Assembly (NCBI GenBank): GCA_002803225.1
Contig: NXFV01001483.1
Coordinates: 1 to 64,000, forward strand
Length of the DNA stretch: 64,000 bases
Origin: Gamarada debralockiae
Lineage: Eukaryota; Ascomycota; Leotiomycetes; Helotiales; Hyphodiscaceae
Reading direction: 5' to 3'
Both the position numbers and the translations under genes were made by a program. This document shows positions 35,000 to 47,001 of the stretch, piece by piece; position 1 is the first letter of the stretch; every line of letters begins with the position of its first letter. The notes beneath the pieces are model-generated. The model saw only the letters and a program-made list of their open reading frames with translations. It was not told the origin of the DNA and made no database searches.

Positions 35000-37890
35000 G
35001 ACGCTGCGTTTAATTAGATCTCCCAGATTATCTAGAAAAGTCTCCCGACTAGTCAGAGTCTCAGTGGGAAACGCAGCTCAGGTTTGATTCAGTAGGGATT
35101 GTGCAAAGCCTAAAGACTATACCGCACCCACCCCCGACCCCTAAAATAAACTCTAATCAGGACCTTTTACAAAGGAAGTGACAAGAGATTTAGCAAATAG
35201 AAATCGCTTTTCCCGTAGGCGGACAGGCTTCGTATACTTCTACGGGCACTGCTGCCTTGATACACAGAACAGCTTTTGCCCTGTGCAAGAAGGCAGGTGC
35301 TATAACTACTCAGAACAAGTCCTTCGTGGCCCCGACTCACAAAATATTCAGATTAGAGTTTTATTTAAATAAAGGGTGAGGAAGAGGGGGAGGAGGGGGG
35401 TGAAGGGGGTATCGAAACGATGCACTAGGGAAACTGGAGTTGATCCTCCGGCGCGCTAGTCCAGAATCTACTCTGTGCAGATATTGCTATTGAATCAATG
35501 CTCGCTGGTCTGGTCTAACCAATCCAGTACTTCTACCTGATGCAGTTGATGAACGCCTCCTTCAGCCGCAGCGGAAATTTACCCGTTTCTGCACGACATG
35601 ACAGAATCCAACCTTGTCATTTTAACTCAAAGAGAAGCGGATAGATACTTGTGATCTCAAATAAGTCGTTAACTCGTCATCAAGTAGGCAGGGCAGACCC
35701 TCGGGCTGGAACACAGGAAAGCCATGTAGATTAAGCTTTGTGGCGCCCGCCATCCGCCGTTGATATCTTGGCACCTGAAGTGTTTGGTTTCGATACTCCT
35801 TGTTGTTTAACCTGAATCTTAACTTACTTCTGCGTGCTCGTCAAGCAGGGTGCACCCTCCCCACCCTCGTCCCACCACCCTTCATACCCAGCCTCCACCA
35901 CCTCACCTCTGCTCACCACCCCCTGCAGCTTGAAACTCGTAGTCACCCTCTGTGTGTCTTTGAGATGGGTCCTATCTTGGTAGTACTGTTGAGAATGTCA
36001 ATTCCTGGCGAGCAGGATCACGGGGAGCCAGAACGGGTCCCCAGTGATTAAAATAGCCCCCCTGTTACTAGAATAGCTTGACACACCACTTTCCCTGTGT
36101 TTAACTAAGACTGGAATTTGGTCTTCCAATACATGCTTTATTTAGCTGCTGCAACCCTTTATCTCTTAAGCCTCTTCCTTAACCTCTTTTTAGCCGTTTA
36201 TCTTCTTCTCAAACTCCATATTCTCAAACACCCTCTTCATCTTCAGCGCCACGATTTCTACCGTTTCTTTATCGATCTACAGGTCAGTGTACATACAGTT
36301 GCCTGGCTCTGCGCTATCAAGACAGAGGTTCCCTACCCAGTTCTTTCTCTCCTTTATCTTCATAACCCTAGGACCTCTTATTTGCAGGTACAAAGAACAC
36401 ACGCAAGATGGGCAAAAAAAAAAAAAAAAAAAATTTTTATTTATATATATATTTTTTTTGAGAGGAGAAAAAGGCCATAGAGAAGAGGACAAATTGCATT
36501 GTCTTGAGCGAAGTCCTCCCTTATACTAGCGGGTGCTAATGAGAACCATATGGAGATGTGGCGGCAGTAAGTTTTGCCCCTAATTTGTATATCTACCTCA
36601 AAACAGGGAACTATGTTAATACCTCGGCCTCTCATTCTCACATAAGAAGAGCTGGTTTCAGATGAAATATTGGCCTGTTTTAGCCTCCCTATTTGGGCCT
36701 GGCTTAGCCCCTTTTCTACGAGTATATAGCCCCCTTCGAACCCTCCTTTTACTCTGCAATCGAGTCTATTTCCCAATCCGATAGCTGGCGGGCAGCCTGA
36801 GAACCCGGGGGGGGGGGGCCAACAGGAAGCATCACAGTATGCCAGAGAAGTAGTAGTTGTGTCTGTAGTAGGTGAATACCTATATGCTTCTGGTTTGTAA
36901 GAAAACTAAAGCTTGCATTCCTTAAGTAGGGCAGGCAACCTTACTTATACTCAGCCTCAACTACTAGCTTATCTACAGTAGCTACTAGTATCTTATAGGC
37001 TAGTCTCGGTATTCCCGAATTCCCTTGGGGTCTCCGAGGTCTAGATATTAGTTCCTCAGTCTCAGGCCTTCGGGGCTTTTATAGGCTTAGATTCCCTTAG
37101 AATCTAGGCCCCTATTACAAAACCCTAGTAAAATCCCTGGTTCAGACAGGGAATTAACCTCTATTTACGGGGGAGGATAGTATAGGCAGAATCGAAATAG
37201 TCATATTAACTAGAGACATCAGAAGTGATTCTCGGGCAATGATAAAGCAGCGGGGAATAGTGGGAAAAGCACATATGATTATATTGATTCATCAGCTGTC
37301 GCATTTGATTCAACGCACATCTCCGCCACGCTAGTAGCTCTGAAGCCCCGTGGAAGAGCTACCTTCATTGGCCGTATCTGGGTAAGATCGAAATTGAATA
37401 TGTGTTATAATGACGAAGAGCTTGAGGATTCAAGAAAGGTTTGGCACGGCTAAGCAAGATGATCGAAAAGGGTTAGAGCTCGGTAAAAGGTGGCGGGTGT
37501 GAAAACGGAAGGTAAATATGGATTAGAGCAGATTGGAGAGGTATTGAATATGGCGAAGAAAAAGTCTGGCGAGGGATGCCATAAGATGCTACTGAGCTAA
37601 CAGATATTTCCAAATACTGCTCCCTGAAAGTTCTGTCTGCCTCATACTTGTCCATGCAATATCAACATGGCGAAGATGCAAGCAAACGCTCATTTGCGAT
37701 CGTCTGCCAGACAGAAGCATGAATCTGACTATTCAGTCAGATCGGAATCTGGCCCCTTGGAAAGGCAATTCCATAGCCCGGGACACAACAAAGATAGGCC
37801 AATCACAATATGCTACTTTTAATAAGGACAATCAAACATATTTATTCTTCGCAGCTATCTACGAGACGGTGGTTACTAGAGCCAATATTT
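35000..37890. other. gene-poor, repeat-like stretch with homopolymer tracts
   Basis: No supported gene. Notable low-complexity runs: purine-rich 35370-35412; A-run followed by T/TA tract at about 36414-36462; a G-run at about 36808-36819. Between about 36880 and 37160 the sequence is full of CTAG, TAG and CTA, as in the dead recombinase-like element at the left end, and is probably another mutated repeat. No protein could be read from it. Confidence 0.4.
36414..36462. repeat. poly-A tract joined to T/TA-rich tract
   Basis: A run of about 21 A is followed at once by TTTTTATTTATATATATATTTTTTTT. It could be a poly-A tail of a retroposed sequence or a simple low-complexity tract. It is not linked to any recognisable coding piece. 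Confidence 0.7.
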
Positions 37891-37989
37891 TATGACACAC
37901 ATTATGTGACCAATCGCATGACTTACTCTTGTGCTCACCAAACCGCGAACAAATCTGTGCCAACGGTAACACTCAGAGTGAAAGAAAGA

Positions 37990-38760
37990 GCCCCCCAAGC
38001 CCCACCAACGAGAGTAGCGTCCATTACATACCAATTATCTTCCCGTCCCTGGAGGCAGCACTAATTATACTCCACAATACACCCAATTCACTTTCGAACA
38101 CAATCCTTGACCCGTTCGTATACGTGAAAGTCGGGAAATTAGGATTGGACGTATTCAAAGAGATTGCGGTGTAGATGCCATTATCGTGCGGGTCGTAACT
38201 ATCATTTTGTTTTCAGTGTAATCATCCAAGCGGCTACCGGAGAAAAATGGTGTCACAGCACCATAGGGGCGGCTCAGTGTAAAGATAGCGGTAATGGTTG
38301 TATTGGTAAAATTGACCGCATACGTCAAGGGAGTCGTTGCGTTCCTATCGACGGATTAGCTGGGATCTTCTGTCAAGCAGAGATGGTTAGGCTAGCCAAT
38401 TTACCATTGAAAATGTAGTCCATCAACAAAACATTCCTGTGTATAGTTTATAGGTATTTGGAAGTCAAAACCAAACACAACCGTGCCATTGCTGACAAAT
38501 GTCGACCGATTGCCCACAGCACTGTATCCCTTTCACCTCCCTTGGTTGTCAATGACTTGATAGCCCCAGCATTCAGGTTGAGAATTTCAAGGCCCACGAA
38601 GTAGTACGGCCAGAACTCTATTCCATAACATTCCACGCCATCTTAATAATACATATAATCCGCCGTGGAAAAAGCAAGGTTAAAAATGGAGTCATCCGCA
38701 TAACCGGAGTGGTCGAGTATCTCAATCTGCCAAACATACCTGATAAATTTCCTTCTAGTA
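37990..38760 (-). pseudogene. decayed gene for a probable secreted glycoprotein
   Basis: The minus strand reads YVWQIEILDHSGYADDSIFN, then a TAA, then DGVECYGIEFWPYYFVGLEI. After a frame change it continues AVGNRSTFVSNGTVVFGFDF and PINYTQECFVDGLHFQW. A possible 60-bp intron (ending GTCGATAG) joins this to NATTPLTYAVNFTNTTITAI. Another frame then gives DNGIYTAISLNTSNPNFPTF and SRIVFESELGVLWSIISAAS. Many N-x-S/T sequons suggest an extracellular or wall protein. No signal peptide or start was found and the family is not recognised. At least one stop and two frame changes indicate decay, although some may hide introns. Confidence 0.4.
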
Positions 38761-38779
38761 TAATATATGTTAGCGTTTG

Positions 38780-40320
38780 TATTATCCGAGTCTAACGGCT
38801 AGAGAAACGAGTTCTTATCGTATTCTTTTTCCATCCGTCAGCAATCTTTCCCGCTAAGTATCTTTCTATTCTTCAATACCCGAAAGGTATCTTCCCGTCG
38901 TTTAAGAATATTCTAGAGGAGTGTGTTGAGAGTTTCCTGTGGGAGAACTTAACTCAGGGCCATGATCATATCGAGGTTCTAGGTGGAGGAAAGAAACTGC
39001 CTCTCCACGAACTAGACTCATGTATTGCAATGTCGGCGAAGGAAGGTGGACTTGGGACAAGATTAGCCAAGATAAAACAATGAAGGGTATAGGATAGAGG
39101 TCAAATAGAGATGGGCGTTTACCAACGGATGCAAGTGCTATAGAATGGCAGAGAGGTGTAGATAATAGTGAGGGGACGGCTTCGAATTAATCAGACGGTC
39201 AAAGCCTAGAGAGTGCATGCGAAGCACGGCAGGAGCAGAGTTCCAACACAGATTTCGTGGATTCAGAGAAGAAGTCAGGCAGAGGCGGTGGGTGCTTATA
39301 TAGTGCAGACGAGGAGGGAGGAAGGAGCTTTCGAAGATGGATACGACAGGGCGGTGACAGTATACGACGTGGACGATAGTGTTATCGAATAAGGATTATG
39401 CTTGACATTGTAGGCAATCAATCCTAACTTGTGCCATTCTGTATTACTAGTACCACTTTGGCCCCTCAGCTGCTTCGAGTATAGGGTAGCGAGATGTAAG
39501 AAAGCGGAGACACCTATCACGCTATTGACGCAGCCTGACGATACGACGGTCGATCGAGTTCATGAGTCGACGATTAATCAAAGGGGGTAAGGGAAGAAAA
39601 GGAAGAGGTGAGGAAGGAGTGGAGAATCGAGTTGCAAAGTGGTAGTAGGGGTGTGCAGGGCGGCGAGGAGATGATGAACTTCGAGAGTCTTCGTGAAGGG
39701 GAGAATCGCAGGCAAGGCTACTGTCGAGGGTAGTGAGCAGACATGAGACTCGTCGAGAATCCGAGACCGCCAAAGAGAGAAAGAGAGAAAGTGAAGGGAA
39801 AGCAGGATGGAAGCAGTGTTCAAAATGAGATTTGATCGTTCCTGAGTGAGAGAGGATGGGCGGGAGCTGCGACGACGACATTTATGGCTTCGAGAGCCAT
39901 CGAGATTGAAGGGGGGTGGCCTGCCATGACCAACAAAAGAAGAGGAGCCGTTTCTGGCTCCTGGATTGAGGGTTCTGGATTCGGGTTCGGGTCAGGGCGA
40001 CTGAAGATGATAACCAGCAATTTTCCTGAGGGGATAATGTGGCTAGCGTATCAAGCCTGTTGGGATAAGGTAAATTAGTGGATCAGAGGCGTCGCATCGG
40101 CGCTACGGGGGCCTTGCAGCACTTGAAAGCCCTATATTCCAGGAACTTTTGACAGGGCCCTTCGTAATGTCGCTGCTTCAAGCCTTGTGCGCTTACCTTG
40201 ACTAAGGTACGGTGAATCCTTGAATTGCCCCGGTTGATTAGTCAGCTCTCCCGCATGGATCCGCATAGACAAGTACATAACCTGGCTCGCTGCCATCCAA
40301 TCTATACATGTCATAATTAT
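38780..40320. other. intergenic, purine/pyrimidine-biased
   Basis: No supported gene. A strongly purine-biased plus strand at about 39580-39830 creates long Ser/Pro/Leu-rich frames on the minus strand (for example 39522-39881); these look like compositional artefacts. Confidence 0.4.
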
Positions 40321-40321
40321 C

Positions 40322-41568
40322 ATGTCCGCACAAGAAACCTCACCACCTCAGCCATCATTGCCACTATCAACCGGAGGCCACTTCTATCTATTTAATCAGC
40401 TCCCTTTTGAATTGAAGCGGTCTATTTGGAGATTATGCCGCCCACATCGCGTTATCGACATCGACTTGACACCAGGCCAAGACGACTTGACGACAGCGTG
40501 TAAAGGTGTGGGGATGACGAGTTTCCTAAACTCACGTCCGCCCATCATCACCCGAGTGTGTCGTGAGTCGCGTGCGGTTGCTTTCGAGCGCGATACAGGC
40601 GTTGATGAAATGGATGTCAAGGAGAGCTTGGCTCCAGGATCTCAAGATTTTGGCTATTTCTGTAACAAGGACTGGTTCAATCCCTCCACGGACATCATCC
40701 ATTTGAACGTAAGGATATGTCGCTCTCTGAACCCTACCTTCTCGATTTCGACCTGTTTCTATACTCTCTGATTACCTCTGTACTCCTGGCTCCCCCCCCC
40801 CCCCGGGGGCAAGTTCTGGAATGAGCAAACGCTAACTTCCCGCTCATATAGTGGAATCCAGACCTCGAGTACAACATGTGGAACAACACTGGCAATCCAA
40901 TCGCTGAATTCCTCCGGATAGCAGCCCAGGGCATCGGAGCGTCCCTTACAGCCGATCTCGTGTACCCTTTTGTCATCGGACCTTCCCCGTCCTATCCAGC
41001 TTTCCTCTTCGATCACGACAACACAAATTTTGAGATGCTCGAGTCCCGAAACGGCTATCTCATCACTCTAGAGATGGTCAATCTCCATGTCAGCATGGAC
41101 GACGCATTGGCGAGTGGACTTTTTGGACGACTAGGCGAGGAACGTGTCATGCTTGTAAGCACAGCCGGTAAAGAGCTGATGCAAAAGTATCACGAGCTGT
41201 GGGTTGCTGGACCACCGGAAGACCGAGAACCCGGAAGATTCTTCAAGGGAGCCTTGGAATTTAAGTTACTCCACAAAAGGGTAGAACAGTGGAGGTATGA
41301 GTTAGAGGTGTACTGGCTGCGTTTTAAGTGTGCTCAAGCAATCCGCAACGGCGTTGCTAGCCGTGAGGATCTGGATCTGGTCTGGTATGATACTATAGGG
41401 CCTATAGACAGTGAACCTGAAGAATATACTGAGGGACCTGGAGCGAACTGGAGCGCTCTCTTTGATAAGAATCATCCCTTCGCGAAGAAAGTGCTAGAAG
41501 ACATGCCGCGATTTTCTCCGGTAATCATGTTCCGTCTTTGCGAGATGAAGTGTTATGAGGCAAACTAG
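40322..41568 (+). CDS. 2EXR-domain protein
   Basis: Two exons, 40322-40708 and 40852-41568, give 367 aa. The N-terminal domain has FYLFNQLPFELKRSIWRLCR, PHRVIDIDL and PIITRVCRESRAVA, the hallmarks of the fungal 2EXR family (a conserved domain of unknown function, abundant in plant-associated ascomycetes). The rest is charged and helical with no further domain recognised. The intron (143 bp) is more than twice the local norm and contains a C13-G5 homopolymer junction at 40792-40809, possibly an expansion. Splicing joins HLN to WNPDLEYN in frame. No signal peptide or membrane span, so probably cytosolic or nuclear. Function unknown. Confidence 0.85.
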
Positions 41569-42160
41569 TAGAGCGTTGATTAGGAGTAGTAGCTATTGTA
41601 CAAATATCTATGAATTAGTATGAAAAGAACTTCCAAGAGTCGGAATCAAGACAGAGAACAAAACACATTACGGTTATGAAAACAAATAGTCGACATCATA
41701 TCTTGTTTAAACTAGCTTTGCGCTCTGTGCCAAGGCAAAGATGATTTTGGTGTTCCTCACGTGATATCGGCCCACCAATCAATCAAGCTTCGAAAAGTTG
41801 AAGTTTCAAAATTCAACTCTACTCTTCTTGTATTCTCTGAATCGCCGACTCCCGTGTACGAGCGCTGCTACTTCACCATTTTGTGCGAACATTGGCTTTG
41901 CCAGCATTTAGCCTCAAACGACAAAACAACACTTCAATCCAATAGTCAATCGCCCATTGGCCGACAGAATTGTAGACAGATTTGTGGCCGACGGGTTTGT
42001 GACCGACAGAGTTGGTGGTGGTATATAGTAGGTCTCAATATCTTCGGGGTTGTAGGAAAGACAAATCAAAAGCATGTTACTTCATTCCTCGTGCTATCAT
42101 CTTCGTGTGCTCCCAACTTCACTGTTAACCGATATCACGCACAAAATCTCATTCCGTCGC
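41569..42160. other. intergenic; short GGCCGAC/TTGTG repeats
   Basis: A 162-aa open frame at 41761-42249 is unconvincing. At about 41956-42016 the words GGCCGACAGAATTGT, GGCCGACGGGTTTGT and GACCGACAGAGTTGG follow each other as a short imperfect tandem repeat. Confidence 0.4.
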
Positions 42161-42730
42161 AAATCTCACCTTTTTACACCAAAATCCAGTACAATCAACA
42201 AGAAAACTACCTCTTATATATATACTCTATAATGCTACTATTAATTTAATTCCTATAGATCTAAATCTTATGAATATATATATTAAAATATACTTTAAAT
42301 TTTTTATTTTATTACTAAAAGTATATAGTAGTAATTAATTAAACATTAACTAATTTTTACGCCTTTAATATTGTATTTTATAAAAGCTACAAATAAATAT
42401 TTAAAAATAAAGGGTTAACTTTTTTAAAAATAATAATAAAAAAATAATAACTATACTCTTTGGAATTTCTTATTAGTGTTGTTTAATAAGTCAAAATTTT
42501 AATATAACTTTTATATACAAAAAGTCTTAGAAAACAGTTCAAAAAAATGTTTAAGAATTTTAAAACTTATATACCAAAAGAACTACACAACTTTTTATGG
42601 GGTTTTAATTAAATTTTAAATTTTTACTACTTCTAATTGCTTATTTAGAAAAGCACACAATCCCTACAGATAGTTGTTTTGATATAATTAACGTAAAATA
42701 AGGATTTTTGGTGTAAAAAGGTAAGATTTG
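42161..42730. mobile_element. AT-rich block bounded by inverted repeats (MITE-like relic)
   Basis: The left end (42161-42187) reads AAATCTCACC...AAAATCC. The right end (42702-42729) is its reverse complement apart from one extra T and one G-to-A change. Between them lies about 510 bp of very AT-rich DNA with no coding potential. Terminal inverted repeats around a non-coding core fit a miniature inverted-repeat element, and the AT bias and the transition fit RIP. No clear target-site duplication was found, so the true ends may lie further out. Confidence 0.55.
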
Positions 42731-43546
42731 GGGCGGGAATTCGGTTATTGTCTTTATAGTGATTCCAGCTCTGTGTCAAGTTCGTGTGTTTGATTTGTTC
42801 CACGAAATACGATGTACTGTATTTAGATAGCGAATAAGAGTAGCTACATCATAAAGACAGTATAGTGCCACCCACAGGTCGAGCTAGAAGCAAAGCCAGC
42901 CATAAAAGCAAAATCAAAACGAATTTAAATCTGGCGCTTTTTCTCTGCATTTCTGATCTGCCTGAAGGAGCCAAATAAGGAAGAAAAGGGAAGAGACAAG
43001 AATATCCGCCCCTGCCCGCTAAAGGTGTAATCATGTTACAATTTATTATGTGCTCCTTGAACTATAAAACTAAGTCTTATTCTTCTCGTAGAAGTCTGTA
43101 CAAGCGTTCTCCAAGAAGTATGCATTTGCTTCGGCAGCAATGAATAAGCGACCTGCCCTCAAGAATTCGCAAGGTGATATAAGGAAAGAGGAACATAACT
43201 GACAGTAGACTCCACAGGTCAAATTTCATAAGAATAAGGATCAACGTACCCTAGTAACGAGACAGTAAAACCTTACCTATCAAAGATGTTCTTACCTTTT
43301 AGGTAACATGTACACCTACGAGCCACAATAAAATATTGTGGCTTGATCTGCAATGCAAAATCAAGCAAATACGCCGGCAATTGGCTGAAGCTTTCGGTGA
43401 GTGCTTTTGGATTCGTAGGGTCCGTGCCCACAGCCTCGTCTTCCTTCTCAACCCAGATTTTTTTCACAACTTTGCATTCTCTCTCTTCCATAACCATATC
43501 TATGAAATCGAGAGCTGCTTCCAAGTTATAGTATTTGCCGTTCGAG
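42731..43546. other. intergenic upstream of the caspase-like gene
   Basis: No firmly supported gene. A minus-strand frame in the right part is discussed under rejected items. The region next to 43547 should hold the promoter of the caspase-zinc-finger gene. Confidence 0.4.
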
Positions 43547-46500
43547 ATGGACAATGAGCCATTCGTAACGCTCTCCTCGAGCGGCATGCAGCCAGAATCA
43601 TCGTCATCACCAGGCAGCTCTAGCAAATCGGACAGTACCGTAGGATCAAACCCCCTTCAGACATGCGAGGGAGCTAACTATGCGTTTGAAGTCACAGCAG
43701 GAATCAAGTCTGGTATCATCTGTATCAATGACCACTCATGACATCAGTCGCACGAAGTACCACATCGCAGAGCTGGGGATATTTGCCTCAAGACTTGAAA
43801 ACGTACGTCGAGCTTCGGAACACATATTGCAAGATTTAGCTCCTCATTCTTTCTCAAAGGCATCCACAAGCATATTTCCTAACAAAGGACGATCGCGGTA
43901 TAACAATGTAAGAGTTTTATTGCTCAGATGGGAAGAAGACGTTATGGGAGTCCAATACGAACTCGACGACCTGGGCAAAACTTTCAAGTCCACTTACGGG
44001 TTTGAGACGGAAACTTGGCTTATACCGACTGCCAAATCCCTCTTTGCTCTAAACCGCAAAGCGTGCCAGTTTATGGAAGACTTTGGAGACCCTGACAATC
44101 TCCTTATTGTCTATTATGCTGGGCATGGCCTCATGAACGGTTCAAGGCAGGCATTGTGGACGTGGTAAGTGTAGAGCAGCTCGGGCGGACCTTCATTACA
44201 TTTACCTGATGGAGAATACCAACAGTAAATCGGATATTAGCTACGCCTCCCTTGAGTGGTATGCAATTCAACCACTTTTTGAGCGCACCGAATCAGATGT
44301 CCTCCTCATCCTCGATTGCTGTGCGGCGGCAAGCGGAGCACCTACAGAGGGAGATAAAACAAGTGTCACTGAGACAATCGCAGCGTGTGGTTTCGAGACT
44401 TGGGCACCTCAGCCTGGACGACACTCATTTACCAATACACTTATCGCGGTATTGGACGACTGGCAAGTTCGCCCCGCTTTCACAGCAGCTATGCTCCACT
44501 GCGAAATCTTGAATCGACTACGGCACGAAAAACCAGAAAAGTACCGAAATACAAAGAAATTCGAATATCGAAAGTCTCCTATTCACATCTTTAGCACCGC
44601 GGACCCAAAAGCCAGAAGCGTAGAACTTGCACGCCGATCGTTGCCCGTGGTCACAGGTACCGCCCAATATGATGATCAGATTTGCCAATTGGTTGGAAGC
44701 AGAGGTGCTGTTCTATCTGGGATAGCATCGCCTCTGCCAACCACGAGAGTAGGCCATCAGGAGACTCGCGGAGATAACTTCTACTGCCCGGACTCTCTCA
44801 TGCAAGTCCTTGACAATGGTGACACAGCGCTCCCGCAAGTTCTCATTGCCTTACGGTTGGAGGAGGAGCAATTGCTTGACTTCGAGCAGTGTAAAAGGTG
44901 GCTCCAAGATTTCCCCGCCTTAGCCAAAAACGCCAAAATCCAGGGAATATACAAGAGCAACTCTACGCTTCTTATTCTTTCGGTGCCCGTCGTTGTCTGG
45001 GATTGGCTTCCAGATGATCCCGCTTGCTCTTTCATTGGGTATGTCTATTCACAGAATATCTGCGAGAAGATAGAACTGGGGAAGTCAACTACAACGGCTC
45101 TCACCTCTCAAGGCACGACCAGAGATGAGGTACTTAAGCAGCCTGTTGGAACAACCCAAAGACCCAGGAGTCACTCGTCAGATTCGCATGCAAGTACGTC
45201 GCGCAAGCGTCGTCACAGCTTGTCGGATTACGAATCAGCAGGAGAAGAAAATTTCGCCAAAAAATTGTCCATTAGTGAACGGCAAAAGTCGGTGGAATAC
45301 CCACCCCCTGCCATTTCGGACCAGGACATTCACCACCTAGCCACCAACTTAGCGGGTATTTCCAACTTCACAGGATCATGGACTAGGGAGAATGTCCATG
45401 TTGATGCCCACAAACCCTTATTCAATCGGTCTATCAGCCTTAACTGCCGCACCACCCCCCTTACACCGCCACGGTCGAGACGTCCAAGCACTAAGAGCAA
45501 AAGAGAGTTTTATAGCACCTCAGTACCAAAAGATGGCGTCTTTGTAAACTCTGCACCTGATACCGTTGCAGGTCTCTGGAAAGGGCAAGGCAGGCCTCCG
45601 GTCCAACCATCGCGTCAAACGCGACAGTCTCACCCGGGGCTCCAAGGACAAGACAAGGATGAGGATGAGGACGAGGACGAGGATGAAATAGAGGAAGGTA
45701 CTGACGACGATATGAAAGCTGACCCAAAATACTCTAATGATCCAATTATTCCGAACTACGAAGGGTTCAAGGCTCACGTATTACGTCTTAATCCAGAGAT
45801 GCACCCTCGTCATAACTGGCTTGTGAGTAGGATTGCATATCAACAAGAGATTCGATACAAGAATCTGCTCGATTGCCGAATAAGGCACGCGCAGAAAGTT
45901 GCGGCGAATAACTGCCCCAGTGCTGTCACTGGGCTTTGTGCGGGCAAGGGTGGAACCGCACTCTTGCCGGATGGAAATGGGAAGCCCCGGTCTACTAAAG
46001 CTGACTCAGGCTGCTCAGCCGGACCTAGCGAAGGAAATCTCGCAAGAGACTCTTTTCCTCAAGGAGTGCCAATACCACCAACCGAAAGCCTTCCTACCGA
46101 ATTTGAATGCCCGCTATGCTTCAAAGTTAAAAAATTCCAGAAACCATTAGATTGGAGAAAACACGTCCACGAAGATCTCCAACCTTTTACCTGCACATAC
46201 GACAAGTGTAAAGAGCCAAAATCATTCAAGAGAAAGGCAGATTGGGTTCGGCATGAGAACGAGCGGCACCGCCATATGGAGTGGTGGATATGTCAAATTA
46301 ACGATTGCGCACACCCATGTTATCGAAAAGATAATTTTATCCAACATCTTGTGCGGGAACACAAATTGCCAGAACCCAAGCAAAAGACCAAAGCAGCCAT
46401 TAAGAAAGCCCCTCTGACTGAGCCCGTCTGGATCATGCTAGATCAATGCCACCACGAGACGACGAATAAACCCCAAGATGAGCCCTGCAAATTTTGTGGG

Positions 46501-47001
46501 AAAGCGTTTAAGACCTGGAAGAAACTAACGACACATCTTGCCAAGCATATGGAACAGATCAGCTTGCCAGTTTTGAAACTAGTCGAGGAGCAGAGTGTTG
46601 ACGCGGACACCATCATCAGTCCTGTGATTGGCCCAGTAATTCCTACTCAATTTCTAAAAGAAAAGGGCCCATTCTATGTAGACTCAATTTACCCAGTCTA
46701 CCCGGAAAACCCCATGCCAGCATGGGATCATGGAATTTATGCCAATGCATACAATGGGCGGGATTTCAGGCAGCCTGCTCCGGTGGTACCAATGATGATG
46801 GCCCCGAGTTCATATGGAATGAATTCAACTTCTCCAAGTTTCTCAAATTCCTATGCAGCATCTCCTGTAGGGCTGTATGGAGGCGTGAGCTCTGGACAGA
46901 GCTTTCAGCACTCAAGTTCACAATACATGCCGCAGTCAGCAGCGCAGGGGCAGCCGGACTTCTCCACAGCGCCTGAATACCCACCATCAGATCCAAACTA
47001 G
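43547..47001 (+). CDS. caspase-like protease domain fused to C2H2 zinc fingers
   Basis: Three exons, 43547-43639, 43692-44164 and 44226-47001, give about 1113 aa. The start at 43547 is chosen because a 52-bp intron with a GCTAAC branch site joins it in phase, and the second caspase-like gene in this window has the same short first exon. The caspase-like (C14) domain has VRVLLLRWEEDVMGVQYELD, the His motif LLIVYYAGHG (His about 176) and the Cys motif DVLLILDCCAAASG (Cys about 220-221). It ends near SPIHIFSTADP. Next is a module, LPQVLIALRLEEEQLLDFEQ to VVVWDWLPDDPACSFIGYV, shared with the other caspase-like protein. Then come a disordered part, an Asp/Glu run, and from about residue 814 to 945 fingers FECPLCF, FTCTYDKCKEPKSFKRKADW, WICQINDCAHPCYRKDNF and CKFCGKAFKTWKKLTTHLAK. 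The C-terminus is Ser/Tyr/Gln-rich. Catalytic residues appear intact. Confidence 0.85.

Noticed and set aside
39522..39881. 119-aa Ser/Pro/Leu-rich minus-strand frame
   Set aside because: Explained by the purine-biased tract on the plus strand; probably a compositional artefact.
41761..42249. 162-aa plus-strand frame
   Set aside because: Extends into the inverted-repeat AT-rich block and lacks any domain; its start is not an ATG.
43219..43587. Possible 107-aa minus-strand gene (exons 43587-43296 and 43250-43219) head to head with the caspase-like gene
   Set aside because: It reads plausibly (EAALDFIDMVMEERECKVVK) and has a usable 45-bp intron, but it overlaps the better supported first exon of the caspase-zinc-finger gene, has no recognised domain and no clear start.
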